Shown: positions 1 to 8,466, counted from the first letter of the stretch. The stretch is DNA of 17,019 bases from Bacteroidales bacterium UBA1458 (GCA_002325785.1 DCSU01000158.1:1-17019); one strand, 5' to 3'. Numbers and translations are program-made. Notes: generated by a model from the sequence alone, not told the origin.

Positions 1-24
1 CCTACTGCCTATTTCCTACTGCCT
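1..24. repeat. Two direct copies of a 10-bp unit at the left edge
   Basis: The unit CCTACTGCCT occurs at 1-10 and again at 15-24, separated by ATTT. It stops abruptly before the promoter region of the dipeptidase gene. This may be the tail of a longer intergenic array that continues outside the window; only two units are visible, so no array type can be assigned. Confidence 0.5.
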
Positions 25-47
25 GATAATAATATGCTGCATAATAT

Positions 48-88
48 TATATTTGGGCAACCAGATTCGATCAGTCAGACTATTTTTG
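48..88 (+). promoter_or_regulatory. Candidate -7 boxes for the dipeptidase gene
   Basis: Two perfect matches to the Bacteroidota -7 consensus TAnnTTTG are present: TATATTTG at 48-55 and TATTTTTG at 81-88. Neither has a TTTG -33 element at the usual spacing of about 19 bp; the TTTG at 52-55 lies 25 bp before the second box. The first would give a leader of roughly 45 nt, the second one of only about 13 nt. The region is AT-rich, so one match may be chance. Confidence 0.4.
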
Positions 89-106
89 TTACCAAATTAC
101 TAATGG

Positions 107-1735
107 ATGAAAAGCAATAGAAGCAATCCCACAGTCAGAACCGGATTTATCCTCCTGCTGGCAATATTCCCGCTGCTTGCCGGCGCACAGATAACAAAAG
201 ATATTGATCCTGACGGTCCCGGATATGCTGAGAACTGCACCAGCATCATGGTAGGCAGGCTGGCCTCTACTGACGGTTCGGTTATGACCTCACATACCTG
301 TGACGGAAGATACCGTACATGGCTTGAGGTGGTTCCGGCAATGAAGTTCGAAAGGGATACTGTGCACCATGTCTACTGGGGCACCTTGCAGACCGAGGCC
401 GCCTGGGATATGACCAATGTGACCCGCAAAGGCGAAATCCCCGAGGTGAAATCGACCTTCGCCTTCCTGAGCACAGCCTATCCCTGCCTCAATGAAAAGC
501 AGCTGGCCATAGGCGAAACCACCATCTACGGTCGCAAGGAGCTCATCAACACCGACGGATTATTCCTCATAGAGGAACTGGAGAAGATAGCCCTTCAGCG
601 CTGCACTACAGCCAGACAGGCCATTGCATTAATCGGATCACTGGCTGAACAGTACGGTTACGGCGACATGGCAGAGTGCATAACCATAGCAGACCCAAAA
701 GAGGTCTGGCAGCTTGAGATAGCCGGATCAGGCCCGGGCAAACCCTCCTCACTTTGGGTCGCCCAGAGGATCCCCGATGACCATGTGGGGATAGCCGCCA
801 ACATACCCAGGATATCTGATGTGAAGTTCAATGACCCTGATCACTTCATGACCTCCAAGGACCTTCGCAAGAAGGCAAAGGAACTGGGTTACTGGGACGG
901 TAAGGACCCCTTCAAATTCTACAAGGTGATTGGCACCCGCAAACCCTATGACATCCGGGAGTTCTTTGTCCTGAGTACCCTGGCTCCGGACCTGGGACTT
1001 ACAATGGAGATGGATGAACTTCCATTCTCGGTGAAGCCGCATAAGAAACTTTCCGTGAGTGACGTGATGGCTCTCTTCCGCGAGACCTATGAAGGTACTC
1101 CTTATGACATGACGCAGAATCTTATGGTCAGTGTCACCCGCAAGGATGAAGCCGGCAACGAAGTTACTGACACCGTCAAGTCACCCATCGCCAATAACTG
1201 GATGAGCCCCGATATGCGCAAACTGGTCAATGAGCTGAAACCCGGGACCATCAAGATTCAGAGGGCCATTGCCATTGCAGGGTGCTCCTACTCGCACGTC
1301 ATACAGTGCCGCGATTGGCTGCCTGAAGAAGTAGGCGCAGTAGCCTGGTTCTCATTTGACAACCCGGGACAGAGTCCGCGGATACCAATCTTCTCGGGTA
1401 CCATGTCTCTGCCTGAGAGCTTCCGCATATGCGGTCAGCACCGCTACCGCGAAGATGCCGCCATCTGGTCTTTCCGTGAAGCCAACAGGCTCTCGACAGT
1501 AAACTGGGAGAAGGGACGCAAACTCATTGAACCGGCTGTGGCAGAGATGGAACGAAAGGCTCTGAGCGAGATGCCGGCACTGGAAGAGAGAGTAAAAGTA
1601 CTTGTTAAAGAAGGAAAAAATGACGAAGCAAGGAAGGCAGTCACAGAGTATACCAACTCTTTTGCCTTCGCTTCAATGACCCGCTGGCAGGAGATGAAGA
1701 GAACACTATGGCAGATGTTCGGAAGAGGATTCTGA
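107..1735 (+). CDS. Exported C69-family dipeptidase (PepD-like)
   Basis: A 542-residue Ntn-hydrolase of peptidase family C69, which hydrolyses dipeptides or short peptides. Residues 1-27 form a signal peptide (basic start, hydrophobic core, cleavage likely after AGA), so it acts in the periplasm or outside the cell. The hallmark N-terminal block follows: Cys44 in ENCTSIMVG is the expected nucleophile exposed by autoprocessing, and SVMTSHTCDGRYRTW lies just downstream. Such a propeptide before the Cys is normal for the family. Length fits the family. The ATG at 107 was chosen because the ATG at 103 hits a stop after five codons. It lies 68 bp upstream of hydE and could be co-transcribed with it, though no functional tie to hydrogen metabolism is evident. 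Exact substrate specificity cannot be read from the sequence. Confidence 0.88.
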   Translation: MKSNRSNPTVRTGFILLLAIFPLLAGAQITKDIDPDGPGYAENCTSIMVGRLASTDGSVMTSHTCDGRYRTWLEVVPAMKFERDTVHHVYWGTLQTEAAWDMTNVTRKGEIPEVKSTFAFLSTAYPCLNEKQLAIGETTIYGRKELINTDGLFLIEELEKIALQRCTTARQAIALIGSLAEQYGYGDMAECITIADPKEVWQLEIAGSGPGKPSSLWVAQRIPDDHVGIAANIPRISDVKFNDPDHFMTSKDLRKKAKELGYWDGKDPFKFYKVIGTRKPYDIREFFVLSTLAPDLGLTMEMDELPFSVKPHKKLSVSDVMALFRETYEGTPYDMTQNLMVSVTRKDEAGNEVTDTVKSPIANNWMSPDMRKLVNELKPGTIKIQRAIAIAGCSYSHVIQCRDWLPEEVGAVAWFSFDNPGQSPRIPIFSGTMSLPESFRICGQHRYREDAAIWSFREANRLSTVNWEKGRKLIEPAVAEMERKALSEMPALEERVKVLVKEGKNDEARKAVTEYTNSFAFASMTRWQEMKRTLWQMFGRGF

Positions 1736-1803
1736 AAACAAATCAGCAGGAGTGTGAACCATACCGGTGATGAGGTGTTATTGTTGCAAGGCTAAAAAGT
1801 AAC

Positions 1804-2892
1804 ATGGCGACAGGACTATCTTCAATACTTGAAAAGAAGGAATACGACCGGTCAGATATCCTTGCCATGCTTCAATGCAGTGAGGAAGAATCTCCTATCC
1901 TCTACCGCAGGGCTGTCACCGTCAGGGACAGGTATATTGGCAACAGCATCTACCTGCGGGGACTAATTGAATACTCGAATATATGCGGTAAGAACTGCCT
2001 ATACTGTGGCATCAGGCGTGAAAATCACAAAGTCGACAGATATACGCTTACCAACGATGAGGTAATTGAGGCGGCCCTGACAGCATACAGGCTCAACTTC
2101 GGCTCCATTGCCATCCAGTCAGGAGAGAATCCATCCACGGCATATGTGGACAACATGGAGGAGCTCATCCGCACTATCAGAAAACTTACCAGAGGACAGC
2201 TGGGGATAACTCTCTCCCTGGGGGAGCAGACCAGAGAGACCTACCAGCGGTGGTTTAATGCGGGAGCCCACAGGTACCTGTTGCGGATAGAGGCAGCCAG
2301 CGAGGCTCTCTACCGAAGGGTGCACCCTGATGACGATTTGCACAGGTACCACCGGAGACTCGAATGTCTGAAGATAATACAGGAGACGGGATACCAGACT
2401 GGCACCGGGGTAATGGTGGGGCTTCCCTACCAGACGATGACACATCTGGCTGATGATTTAATTTTCATGCGCGATTTCAATATTGACATGTGTGGCATGG
2501 GACCATTCATTGAACACTCAGACACTCCACTGGGTGCCAGAGGCACTGACAACCTATTTCTAAAGGAGCGTTTCAACCTTACTCTCCGGATGATAGCCAT
2601 CATCAGGATCATTATGAAGGATATCAACATAGTCGCCTCCACCGCCATGCAGACCATTGACCCTGCCGGAAGGGAGAAGGCAATATCAAGCGGGGCAAAT
2701 GTTGTGATGCCAAATCTCACCCCGGACAAATACAGGCCCGGTTACAGGATCTATGAAGGCAAACCTGGTTTCAATGAAATCAACAAAACGAATATCAGCG
2801 GTCTGAATTTTGATCTGATACCGGGTACAACCCTCGGCCTCGGAGTATGGGGAGACACTCCTCACTACAACAGAAGGCTGTCCGGACGGTGA
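1804..2892 (+). CDS. hydE: [FeFe]-hydrogenase maturase HydE (radical SAM)
   Basis: A 362-residue radical SAM enzyme that in the known pathway acts on the HydG product to make the precursor of the diiron subcluster. The CX3CX2C cluster motif is Cys61, Cys65, Cys68 (ICGKNCLYCGIR), followed by a TIM-barrel sequence with IAIQSGE, RIEAASE, GVMVGLPYQT and a MGPFIEHSDTPLG segment typical of HydE rather than biotin synthase. The optional second Cys cluster near the C-terminus of Thermotoga HydE is absent, which is common and not needed for activity. Start ATG follows 68 nt of non-coding sequence with no clear -7 box, so transcription from upstream is plausible. It lies on the strand opposite to hydG and the structural genes. 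HydE against other radical SAM families (biotin synthase, PylB) is decided by these motifs and the hydG/hydABC context. Confidence 0.93.
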   Translation: MATGLSSILEKKEYDRSDILAMLQCSEEESPILYRRAVTVRDRYIGNSIYLRGLIEYSNICGKNCLYCGIRRENHKVDRYTLTNDEVIEAALTAYRLNFGSIAIQSGENPSTAYVDNMEELIRTIRKLTRGQLGITLSLGEQTRETYQRWFNAGAHRYLLRIEAASEALYRRVHPDDDLHRYHRRLECLKIIQETGYQTGTGVMVGLPYQTMTHLADDLIFMRDFNIDMCGMGPFIEHSDTPLGARGTDNLFLKERFNLTLRMIAIIRIIMKDINIVASTAMQTIDPAGREKAISSGANVVMPNLTPDKYRPGYRIYEGKPGFNEINKTNISGLNFDLIPGTTLGLGVWGDTPHYNRRLSGR

Positions 2893-2969
2893 ATATGTTG
2901 CAGAACTAATCTGCATCATAACAACTGATCTCATTTTTTCCGAAATTGCTGCACATTTTCAAACCTGAC

Positions 2970-5546
2970 ATGATGAGAAAACTTCTCTTTTCATCAGTGC
3001 TAATTCTTGTATCACTGATGATTACTGCACAGCCCGGCATGAATTATTTTCTGCCGTCTGATGTGACCTACAATAAATCCATTCCCCAACCATCCTCCTA
3101 TATCGGCCATGAGGTTGGCGAATGGCATGTGACCCATGACAAGCTGGTAGGTTATATGAAGGTTCTTGACGTCATATCAGGAAGGGCTGTGTGGGAAGAG
3201 TACGGAAAGAGTTGGGAAGGCCGGCCGCTGGGCCAGCTGGTAATCACTTCGGAAAAGAACATGGCACGGCTTGAGGAGATACGGCTGGAACACCTGAGGC
3301 TATCCGATCCTGCTGTCTCAAAGTCAGTCACGACCGGCGACATGCCGCTGATCATCAAGCTCGGTTACGGCGTCCACGGTAACGAGTCAAGCGCCCAGAA
3401 CGCATCTGTGCTCACCGCCTACTATCTTGTTGCCGGCCAGGGGGCAAAGATCGATGAGTTACTGGCCAATGCCGTTATCCTGATTGACCCGTCACTGAAT
3501 CCTGACGGGCTGCAGCGTCACTCCACCTGGGTCAATATGCACCGCGGAATGACTCTCAGCAGCGATCCATCAGGCCGCGAGTTCAATGAAGCATGGCCCG
3601 GAGGACGCACCAACCACTACTGGTTTGACCTTAACCGCGACTACCTCATGCTTCAGCACCCTGAGAGCGTGGGGCGGGTGGAAGCATTTCACCGCTGGAT
3701 GCCGAACATCAACACTGACCATCACGAGATGGGCGCCAACTCCACCTTCTTCTTCCAGCCCGGTGTACAATCGCGCAACAACCCTGTAGTCCCTGCTGAT
3801 AACCAGGCACTGACAGCCGAAATAGGCAATTACCACGCAAGGTATCTCGACTCCATCGGGAGCCTCTACTACACTGAAGAAAGCTTTGACGATTATTATC
3901 TTGGTAAAGGCTCCTCCTACCCCGATGCACACGGATCGATAGGTATCCTCTTTGAACAGGCGGGTACCAAAGGTCACCTGCGCGATGTGCCGGGCGGAGT
4001 ACTCTCCTTCCCCTTTGCTATAAGGAACCAGTTCAACGTTTCGCTCTCCTCCATCGAGGCAGGTATGAACATGAGGGTGAAGCTGCTGGATATGCAGCGG
4101 GAGTTCTATCTCTCTGCCCTCAGGGAGGCTGAAGCCGCACCGGTGAAAGGATACCTCTTCAATGCGGGCGATGACAGGGGAGCATGTGCCCGGTTCGTTG
4201 AGAACCTTTTAAGGCACAAGATAGAGGTCTACAAATGTGACCGGCCCCTCACAAAGAACAGTATCAGCTACGGACCCGGCGACAGCTATTTCGTGCCCGC
4301 CAGGCAAAAGGAGTACCGCTTCGTCAGGAGCCTCTTCGAAACCGTGAAGACTTTTTCGGACACCGTCTTCTATGATATCTCCACCTGGGTCATGCCCCTG
4401 GCCTTCAACCTCAGCTACACCCCGCTGACCGGAGCAGAGGCCGCCGGGATGGCAGGCGAAAGGGTTACCACCCCACCCTTCCCCGAAGGATCACTTACCG
4501 GTACAAGGAAGGCTTACGCATGGCTCTTTGAATGGAGTGACACCTATGCCCCCAAAGCTCTTTACATGATTCAGAGCGCAGGCCTCACCACACGGGTGGC
4601 AACTGCACCTTTTACTGCTATAATGGCTGACGGCAAGAAAAGAACCTTCCGACAGGGCACAGTCATGGTACAGCATGGCGAGAATACCCGTCCGGCTGAG
4701 GAGATCAGGGAGATACTTAACCAGGCCGCCACAGAGTGCGGAATAACAATCTACGGAGTTGCCTCGGGTCTCACCCCTTCAGGCATAGATCTCGGCAGCG
4801 GCGAATTTACAGTTCTGACCAGGCCGTCGGTGATGCTTGTTATTGAGGATGGCACGCCGGCTGACGATGCCGGTGAGATATGGCACCTGCTCGATGTGCG
4901 TTACGGCATGCCCGTTACGCTCATCACCCCGTCAAGGCTGGCATCGGCTGCTCTGAACAAGTACAACGTAATAATCTTCGCGGGCAATCCCACGGTCTCA
5001 CCCAATGCCACTGACCGTCTACGCGAGTGGAACAGGTCAGGCGGCACCCTTATAGGCTACAGGGGAGGCAACCGCTGGCTGGCTGCCAACGGTTTCGCTG
5101 AGATAAGCTATATTGAGAGCCCGGCAGCCAACCCGGGCATTGAGCGCCCGTATTCAGAAAGAGCCGTTGAAAGAGCCATACAGTCAGTGCCGGGAACGAT
5201 CTTCCGTGCCAAGATTGACCTCACCCACCCTCTCTGTTACGGCTACACACATCCTTACCTTCCGGTATTCAAGACCGGGGCAGACGCAGCGAAGGTCTCA
5301 GGCAGCAGCTACAATAACCCCGTAAAATACACTGCTGATCCGTTGATGAGCGGTTACTGTTCAAAAGAGAATGTCGAAAGGATAGGTAACAGCGCGGTTG
5401 TGACCGTCCACCAGGGTCCGGGAAGGGTAATCTCTATCTATGACGATACCAATTTCAGGGCAATCTGGTATGGCACCTCGAAACTCTTCGTCAACGCCGT
5501 ATTCCTGGGGCAGGTTCTCAGGCAGGAAAGCAGATACGGCCAATAG
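2970..5546 (+). CDS. Exported M14-family zinc carboxypeptidase-like protein
   Basis: An 858-residue secreted metallopeptidase. ATG at 2970 is preferred over the in-frame TTG at 2946, because it gives a clean signal peptide (MMRKLLF, hydrophobic core, cleavage near MITA-Q). M14 zinc and catalytic signature residues are visible: His136/Glu139 in VHGNE, NPDGLQR with an Arg, DLNRD, the third zinc His in DHHEMG (251/252), and the catalytic Glu329 in ILFEQAG. After the peptidase domain comes a long C-terminal part. Roughly residues 635-745 (VMLVIEDG, YNVIIFAGNP, GGTLIGYRGG) read like a class I glutamine-amidotransferase-like fold without an obvious catalytic triad. Its 3' end overlaps the convergent regulator gene by 29 bp. 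It is probably a nutritional or cell-wall peptidase unrelated to hydrogenase function; substrate unknown. Confidence 0.87.
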   Translation: MMRKLLFSSVLILVSLMITAQPGMNYFLPSDVTYNKSIPQPSSYIGHEVGEWHVTHDKLVGYMKVLDVISGRAVWEEYGKSWEGRPLGQLVITSEKNMARLEEIRLEHLRLSDPAVSKSVTTGDMPLIIKLGYGVHGNESSAQNASVLTAYYLVAGQGAKIDELLANAVILIDPSLNPDGLQRHSTWVNMHRGMTLSSDPSGREFNEAWPGGRTNHYWFDLNRDYLMLQHPESVGRVEAFHRWMPNINTDHHEMGANSTFFFQPGVQSRNNPVVPADNQALTAEIGNYHARYLDSIGSLYYTEESFDDYYLGKGSSYPDAHGSIGILFEQAGTKGHLRDVPGGVLSFPFAIRNQFNVSLSSIEAGMNMRVKLLDMQREFYLSALREAEAAPVKGYLFNAGDDRGACARFVENLLRHKIEVYKCDRPLTKNSISYGPGDSYFVPARQKEYRFVRSLFETVKTFSDTVFYDISTWVMPLAFNLSYTPLTGAEAAGMAGERVTTPPFPEGSLTGTRKAYAWLFEWSDTYAPKALYMIQSAGLTTRVATAPFTAIMADGKKRTFRQGTVMVQHGENTRPAEEIREILNQAATECGITIYGVASGLTPSGIDLGSGEFTVLTRPSVMLVIEDGTPADDAGEIWHLLDVRYGMPVTLITPSRLASAALNKYNVIIFAGNPTVSPNATDRLREWNRSGGTLIGYRGGNRWLAANGFAEISYIESPAANPGIERPYSERAVERAIQSVPGTIFRAKIDLTHPLCYGYTHPYLPVFKTGADAAKVSGSSYNNPVKYTADPLMSGYCSKENVERIGNSAVVTVHQGPGRVISIYDDTNFRAIWYGTSKLFVNAVFLGQVLRQESRYGQ

Positions 5547-6042
5547 CTATCTCCTCGATCTCACGGAGGGCTTTCTCCAGTGAGACGAACTGCGATCTGT
5601 CACCAGCCAGTTCCAGGATGATCAATCCGGCGGGTTCGCCGAAATATACCTCATTGACTCCCAATCTGGTCCTGATAACGCAGCCGAATGTTGTCAGCAG
5701 GCTCTGAACCTGTATTCCCAGATCGTCACGCCTCGGCACCAGGGCGCCGAGCAGGGTGGTGCCTTCGCACTCCATGGATGCATCAGAGGGGCCATGCGAA
5801 AAAGCCATCTCTTTAACAAAGATGCCCTCTATCCTGTTCAGTTTGGCATATAGCTCCTCACAGTCGTCTGGCAGGCCTGCCAGATGTATGATCATAAATC
5901 CTTCGCGGCTGCAGAGCTCCTCGCTTAGTTCGTGGAAGCCCAGGCGTGTGCTGATGACATTGCCGTGATCGGAGAGGGCCTTCTGAACCAGCCCTGCCTC
6001 TTTGATCCTGTCCGTAATCTTAATTCCGATAACCCTGACCAT
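5518..6042 (-). CDS. Duplicated TM1266-type (ACT-like) iron-only hydrogenase system regulator
   Basis: A 174-residue protein made of two tandem ACT-like repeats, about residues 1-83 and 95-174. Matching landmarks are VISTRLG / VIRTRLG, GFMIIHLAG / GLIILELAG, and closing segments IFVKEMAF / IAIGRICF. Single ACT-like proteins of this kind (TM1266 family) are commonly found beside HydE/HydF/HydG genes and are named putative iron-only hydrogenase system regulators; their biochemical role is not firmly established. It starts 11 nt after the hydG stop, so it is almost certainly co-transcribed with hydG. The double-domain form is longer than the usual single-domain protein of about 80-90 residues. 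There is no DNA-binding domain, so a ligand- or partner-binding role is more likely than direct transcription control. Its stop lies within the convergent M14 gene. Confidence 0.75.
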   Translation of the reverse strand: MVRVIGIKITDRIKEAGLVQKALSDHGNVISTRLGFHELSEELCSREGFMIIHLAGLPDDCEELYAKLNRIEGIFVKEMAFSHGPSDASMECEGTTLLGALVPRRDDLGIQVQSLLTTFGCVIRTRLGVNEVYFGEPAGLIILELAGDRSQFVSLEKALREIEEIAIGRICFPA

Positions 6043-6053
6043 GATTGATAGTT

Positions 6054-7475
6054 TTAGTAGTAAAGATCCCGCTCACCATTCCTGATGCGGTTAATCTTCG
6101 TTCTGATGCTCTCCTTCATTCCCTCATCGAGGTCTGCCATGTTCTTCTCTATGGCTTTCCATCCCTTTTCGGCCAGAGCGGGAGAGGCATAGTCAACGAT
6201 ATACTCTGACAGTGTAAGGATAGCGTTGGGGGTGCAATAACGCTTGATAAAACCGGGAACTGAGAACTCCATGAAATGCTCACCGGTACGTCCGAGCCTG
6301 TAGCACGCAGTGCAGAATGAGGGTATATAATCGTTGTCAATGAGTTCGTCAATCACCTCTGCCAGTGATCTCTCATCATTGATCTTGAACTGTTCGCGGT
6401 TAAGGTTCTGGGTCTCATTCCTGGAGGCTGAATAACCACCGAGCTCAAGCTTTGTTCCCCCGTCAATCTGGGACACTCCGAATGCCATAGCTTCATGACG
6501 CACGTCAGCAGTCTCCCTGGCCGTGAGAATCAGTCCGGTATAGGGCACTGCCAGACGCAAGATGGCTATCAGCTTCTTGAAGTTATCATCGCTGACATAA
6601 TACTTGCCGTTAAGGTTAAGCATTGAAGCATCCTTGATCCTCGGGAATGAGATGGTATGCGGACCTACATTATAACAGGCCTCGAGGTGGTTGGTATGCC
6701 TCACCAGTCCCATAACCTCGAACCTCCAGTCGTATAGGCCAAACAGAGCTCCTATTCCCACGTCGTCAATGCCGGCTTCCTGAGCCCTGTCAAGAGCCGT
6801 GAGCCTCCAGTTGTAATCGCTCTTCTTTCCCCCCAGATGATACAACTTGTAAGCCTCCGGATCATAAGTCTCCTGGAAGATCTGGTAGGTACCTATCCCC
6901 GACGCTCCTACGGTGCGGAATCCGTCGATATCAAGTGGTGCGGCATTGATATTAACCCTTCTTATTTCACCCCGGTCCTTCTTGATTCCATAAACCAGTT
7001 TTACGGTATGGGCTATGAACTCCGGGTTATACTCCGGATGCTCTCCATAAACCAGTATCAGTCTCTTCTGGCCGTTATCCTCAAGTGCTTCAACCTCATT
7101 AGTTATCTCACTATCAGTCAGGGTCTTTCGTTTCGCCTCCTTATTTGTGACTCTGAATCCGCAGTACTGGCAGTTGTTGGTGCATTTATTACCTATGTAA
7201 AGAGGGGCAAACAGCACAATCCTGTTACCATATACCTTTTTCTTCAGTTCACGGGCGCCGGCCTTGATCTCTTCAACGAGGTCATCTTCGGCGTTGATAA
7301 GCGCTGCCGTTTCGGCCATGGTGAGGCGCTCTTTGGAGAGGGATTTTGCGATCAGCTCCCTGACCCTGACCTTGTCTGCCTTTGCGTTATTTAGAATTGA
7401 CCAGATCTCCGAAGGATCGATGAATGACTCCATGCGGCGGTCTGGTATGCTTAGTTTTTCCGGATTAAATTTCAT
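6054..7475 (-). CDS. hydG: [FeFe]-hydrogenase maturase HydG (tyrosine lyase, radical SAM)
   Basis: A 473-residue enzyme that cleaves tyrosine and supplies CO and cyanide on an Fe complex for the H-cluster. Both cluster motifs are intact: N-terminal CX3CX2C at Cys98, Cys102, Cys105 (CTNNCQYC) and the HydG-defining C-terminal CX2CX22C at Cys388, Cys391, Cys414. The exact 22-residue spacing separates it from ThiH, which lacks this extension. GTYQIFQETY and GPHTISFPR are further family segments. ATG at 7475 is chosen over an upstream in-frame TTG at 7505, because it gives the usual length and start MKFNPEKL. It lies 79 nt after ribF and 11 nt before the TM1266-type regulator. With HydE in the window but no HydF, maturation would need a HydF encoded elsewhere. 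Confidence 0.95.
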   Translation of the reverse strand: MKFNPEKLSIPDRRMESFIDPSEIWSILNNAKADKVRVRELIAKSLSKERLTMAETAALINAEDDLVEEIKAGARELKKKVYGNRIVLFAPLYIGNKCTNNCQYCGFRVTNKEAKRKTLTDSEITNEVEALEDNGQKRLILVYGEHPEYNPEFIAHTVKLVYGIKKDRGEIRRVNINAAPLDIDGFRTVGASGIGTYQIFQETYDPEAYKLYHLGGKKSDYNWRLTALDRAQEAGIDDVGIGALFGLYDWRFEVMGLVRHTNHLEACYNVGPHTISFPRIKDASMLNLNGKYYVSDDNFKKLIAILRLAVPYTGLILTARETADVRHEAMAFGVSQIDGGTKLELGGYSASRNETQNLNREQFKINDERSLAEVIDELIDNDYIPSFCTACYRLGRTGEHFMEFSVPGFIKRYCTPNAILTLSEYIVDYASPALAEKGWKAIEKNMADLDEGMKESIRTKINRIRNGERDLYY

Positions 7476-7486
7476 TTTCTTTGTTA

Positions 7487-7510
7487 TTATATTCCTTCCC
7501 CTCAATATAA
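7487..7510 (-). promoter_or_regulatory. Inverted repeat in the hydG leader
   Basis: On the coding (minus) strand TTATATT and AATATAA form a perfect 7-bp inverted repeat around the purine-rich loop GAGGGGAAGG, ending 11 nt before the hydG ATG. The stem is all A/T and so weak. It could expose or hide the purine-rich loop, or could simply reflect AT-rich intergenic sequence. No terminator T-run follows it. Confidence 0.25.
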
Positions 7511-7554
7511 CAGGCGAAGATAGACTTTTTCAGACCAGGTTATCCTCAGATGTC

Positions 7555-8466
7555 TCAGAAAATAAGCTCCCGCATCTCTCTTACACCCTCGGCAAGCAGT
7601 TTCCCTGCCGGCAGGTCTGACTGTGATATCCCGAGCCGTTTGTGGAAGAAAAGAGTCATCCGTTTTCCCGGGATGTCATCCTCGTAATTCTCCAGGTGCA
7701 GATAAATGCCGGGCAGCGACCCGTCATTGCCTGTGATATAGACCATTCCCCTCGAAAAGAATGTCTCAGCAGCGCATGATACGGCATAAAGTCCGGGAGG
7801 TGGCACCAGTTTCACAGGGTCAGTGACGGGGATCTTAATAAGAGGTACATCCTGGGTTATTCGCGGGTCTTCCGCAACAGCTGTGCCGATTATCAGGTAA
7901 AAATGATCAAGGTAGGCATTTGCCCGCTGGATGTAGCCTTCAGACAGGGCCTGCCTTATACGGGTGGAACTGACAGTCTCATTCTGCACCTCCTGCATTG
8001 GTATCTCCTCAGCTTCAAAACCGTACCTGGCTCTCCACTCCCACAGGTTGCGATAATCGCCCTCCTGGTTAAACCCGAAGTGGTGATTATGGCCAACAAC
8101 TATCACCCTGGCTTTCAAGATGCCGCAGAGAATATCCCTGACAAACTCCTCACTGGTGATGCGTGAGAATTCACGTGTAAACTCAATGATTATGACATTA
8201 TCTAGTCCGGCCTTGCGGAGCATCTCAATTTTTTCCTCCCTTGAGCAGATCAGCTTCAGTCCCTTGCCTGCGCTCTCCGGATAGAGTACCATCCTTGGGT
8301 GAGGATCGAAGGTTATGAGCACGCTTTCACCGCTGTGGTCTGCGGCGAGCTTCTTCAGACGCCTTATGATGGTTTTGTGCCCGATATGCACTCCGTCAAA
8401 GGAGCCCGTTGTAACCACAGGCGAGCTTATTACCGCCGCCTCCCCGAAGCTTCTGAAAATCCTCAT
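7555..8466 (-). CDS. RibF-like FAD synthetase with degenerate riboflavin-kinase domain
   Basis: A 303-residue homologue of the bifunctional riboflavin kinase/FMN adenylyltransferase. The N-terminal nucleotidyltransferase half looks intact: GSFDGVHIGH (residues 21-30), TFDPHPR, TREFSRITSEEFVRDI, VVGHNHHFG and SSTRIR (166-171), although the usual Asp in the VGxDxxFG motif reads Asn. The C-terminal kinase half is badly eroded. Where family members have GRTLGFPTANI, this protein has ITQDVPLIKI (203-212), so the Thr and Asn of the PTAN ATP/Mg motif are Leu and Lys, and the second-half Glu block is not recognisable. The start ATG overlaps the rex stop by one base (TAATG), so the two are translationally coupled. 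Because HydB is a flavoprotein, this is probably an operon-dedicated paralogue making or handling FAD/FMN; kinase activity is doubtful. It could instead have become regulatory. Confidence 0.82.
   Translation of the reverse strand: MRIFRSFGEAAVISSPVVTTGSFDGVHIGHKTIIRRLKKLAADHSGESVLITFDPHPRMVLYPESAGKGLKLICSREEKIEMLRKAGLDNVIIIEFTREFSRITSEEFVRDILCGILKARVIVVGHNHHFGFNQEGDYRNLWEWRARYGFEAEEIPMQEVQNETVSSTRIRQALSEGYIQRANAYLDHFYLIIGTAVAEDPRITQDVPLIKIPVTDPVKLVPPPGLYAVSCAAETFFSRGMVYITGNDGSLPGIYLHLENYEDDIPGKRMTLFFHKRLGISQSDLPAGKLLAEGVREMRELIF

Noticed and set aside
2900..2914. Inverted repeat GCAGA-N5-TCTGC after hydE as a terminator
   Set aside because: The stem is only 5 bp and no T-run follows it directly; not distinguishable from chance.
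2946..2969. TTG at 2946 as the start of the M14 peptidase
   Set aside because: It would add eight residues before a good signal peptide; ATG at 2970 gives a normal N-terminus.
3570..3977. 135-codon open frame antisense to the M14 peptidase gene
   Set aside because: It lies over the catalytic region of a well-conserved peptidase and shows no recognisable domain; a shadow of the real frame.
6837..7394. 185-codon open frame on the plus strand opposite hydG
   Set aside because: It is fully antisense to the conserved HydG barrel, and the codons on the hydG strand explain it; no family-like sequence.
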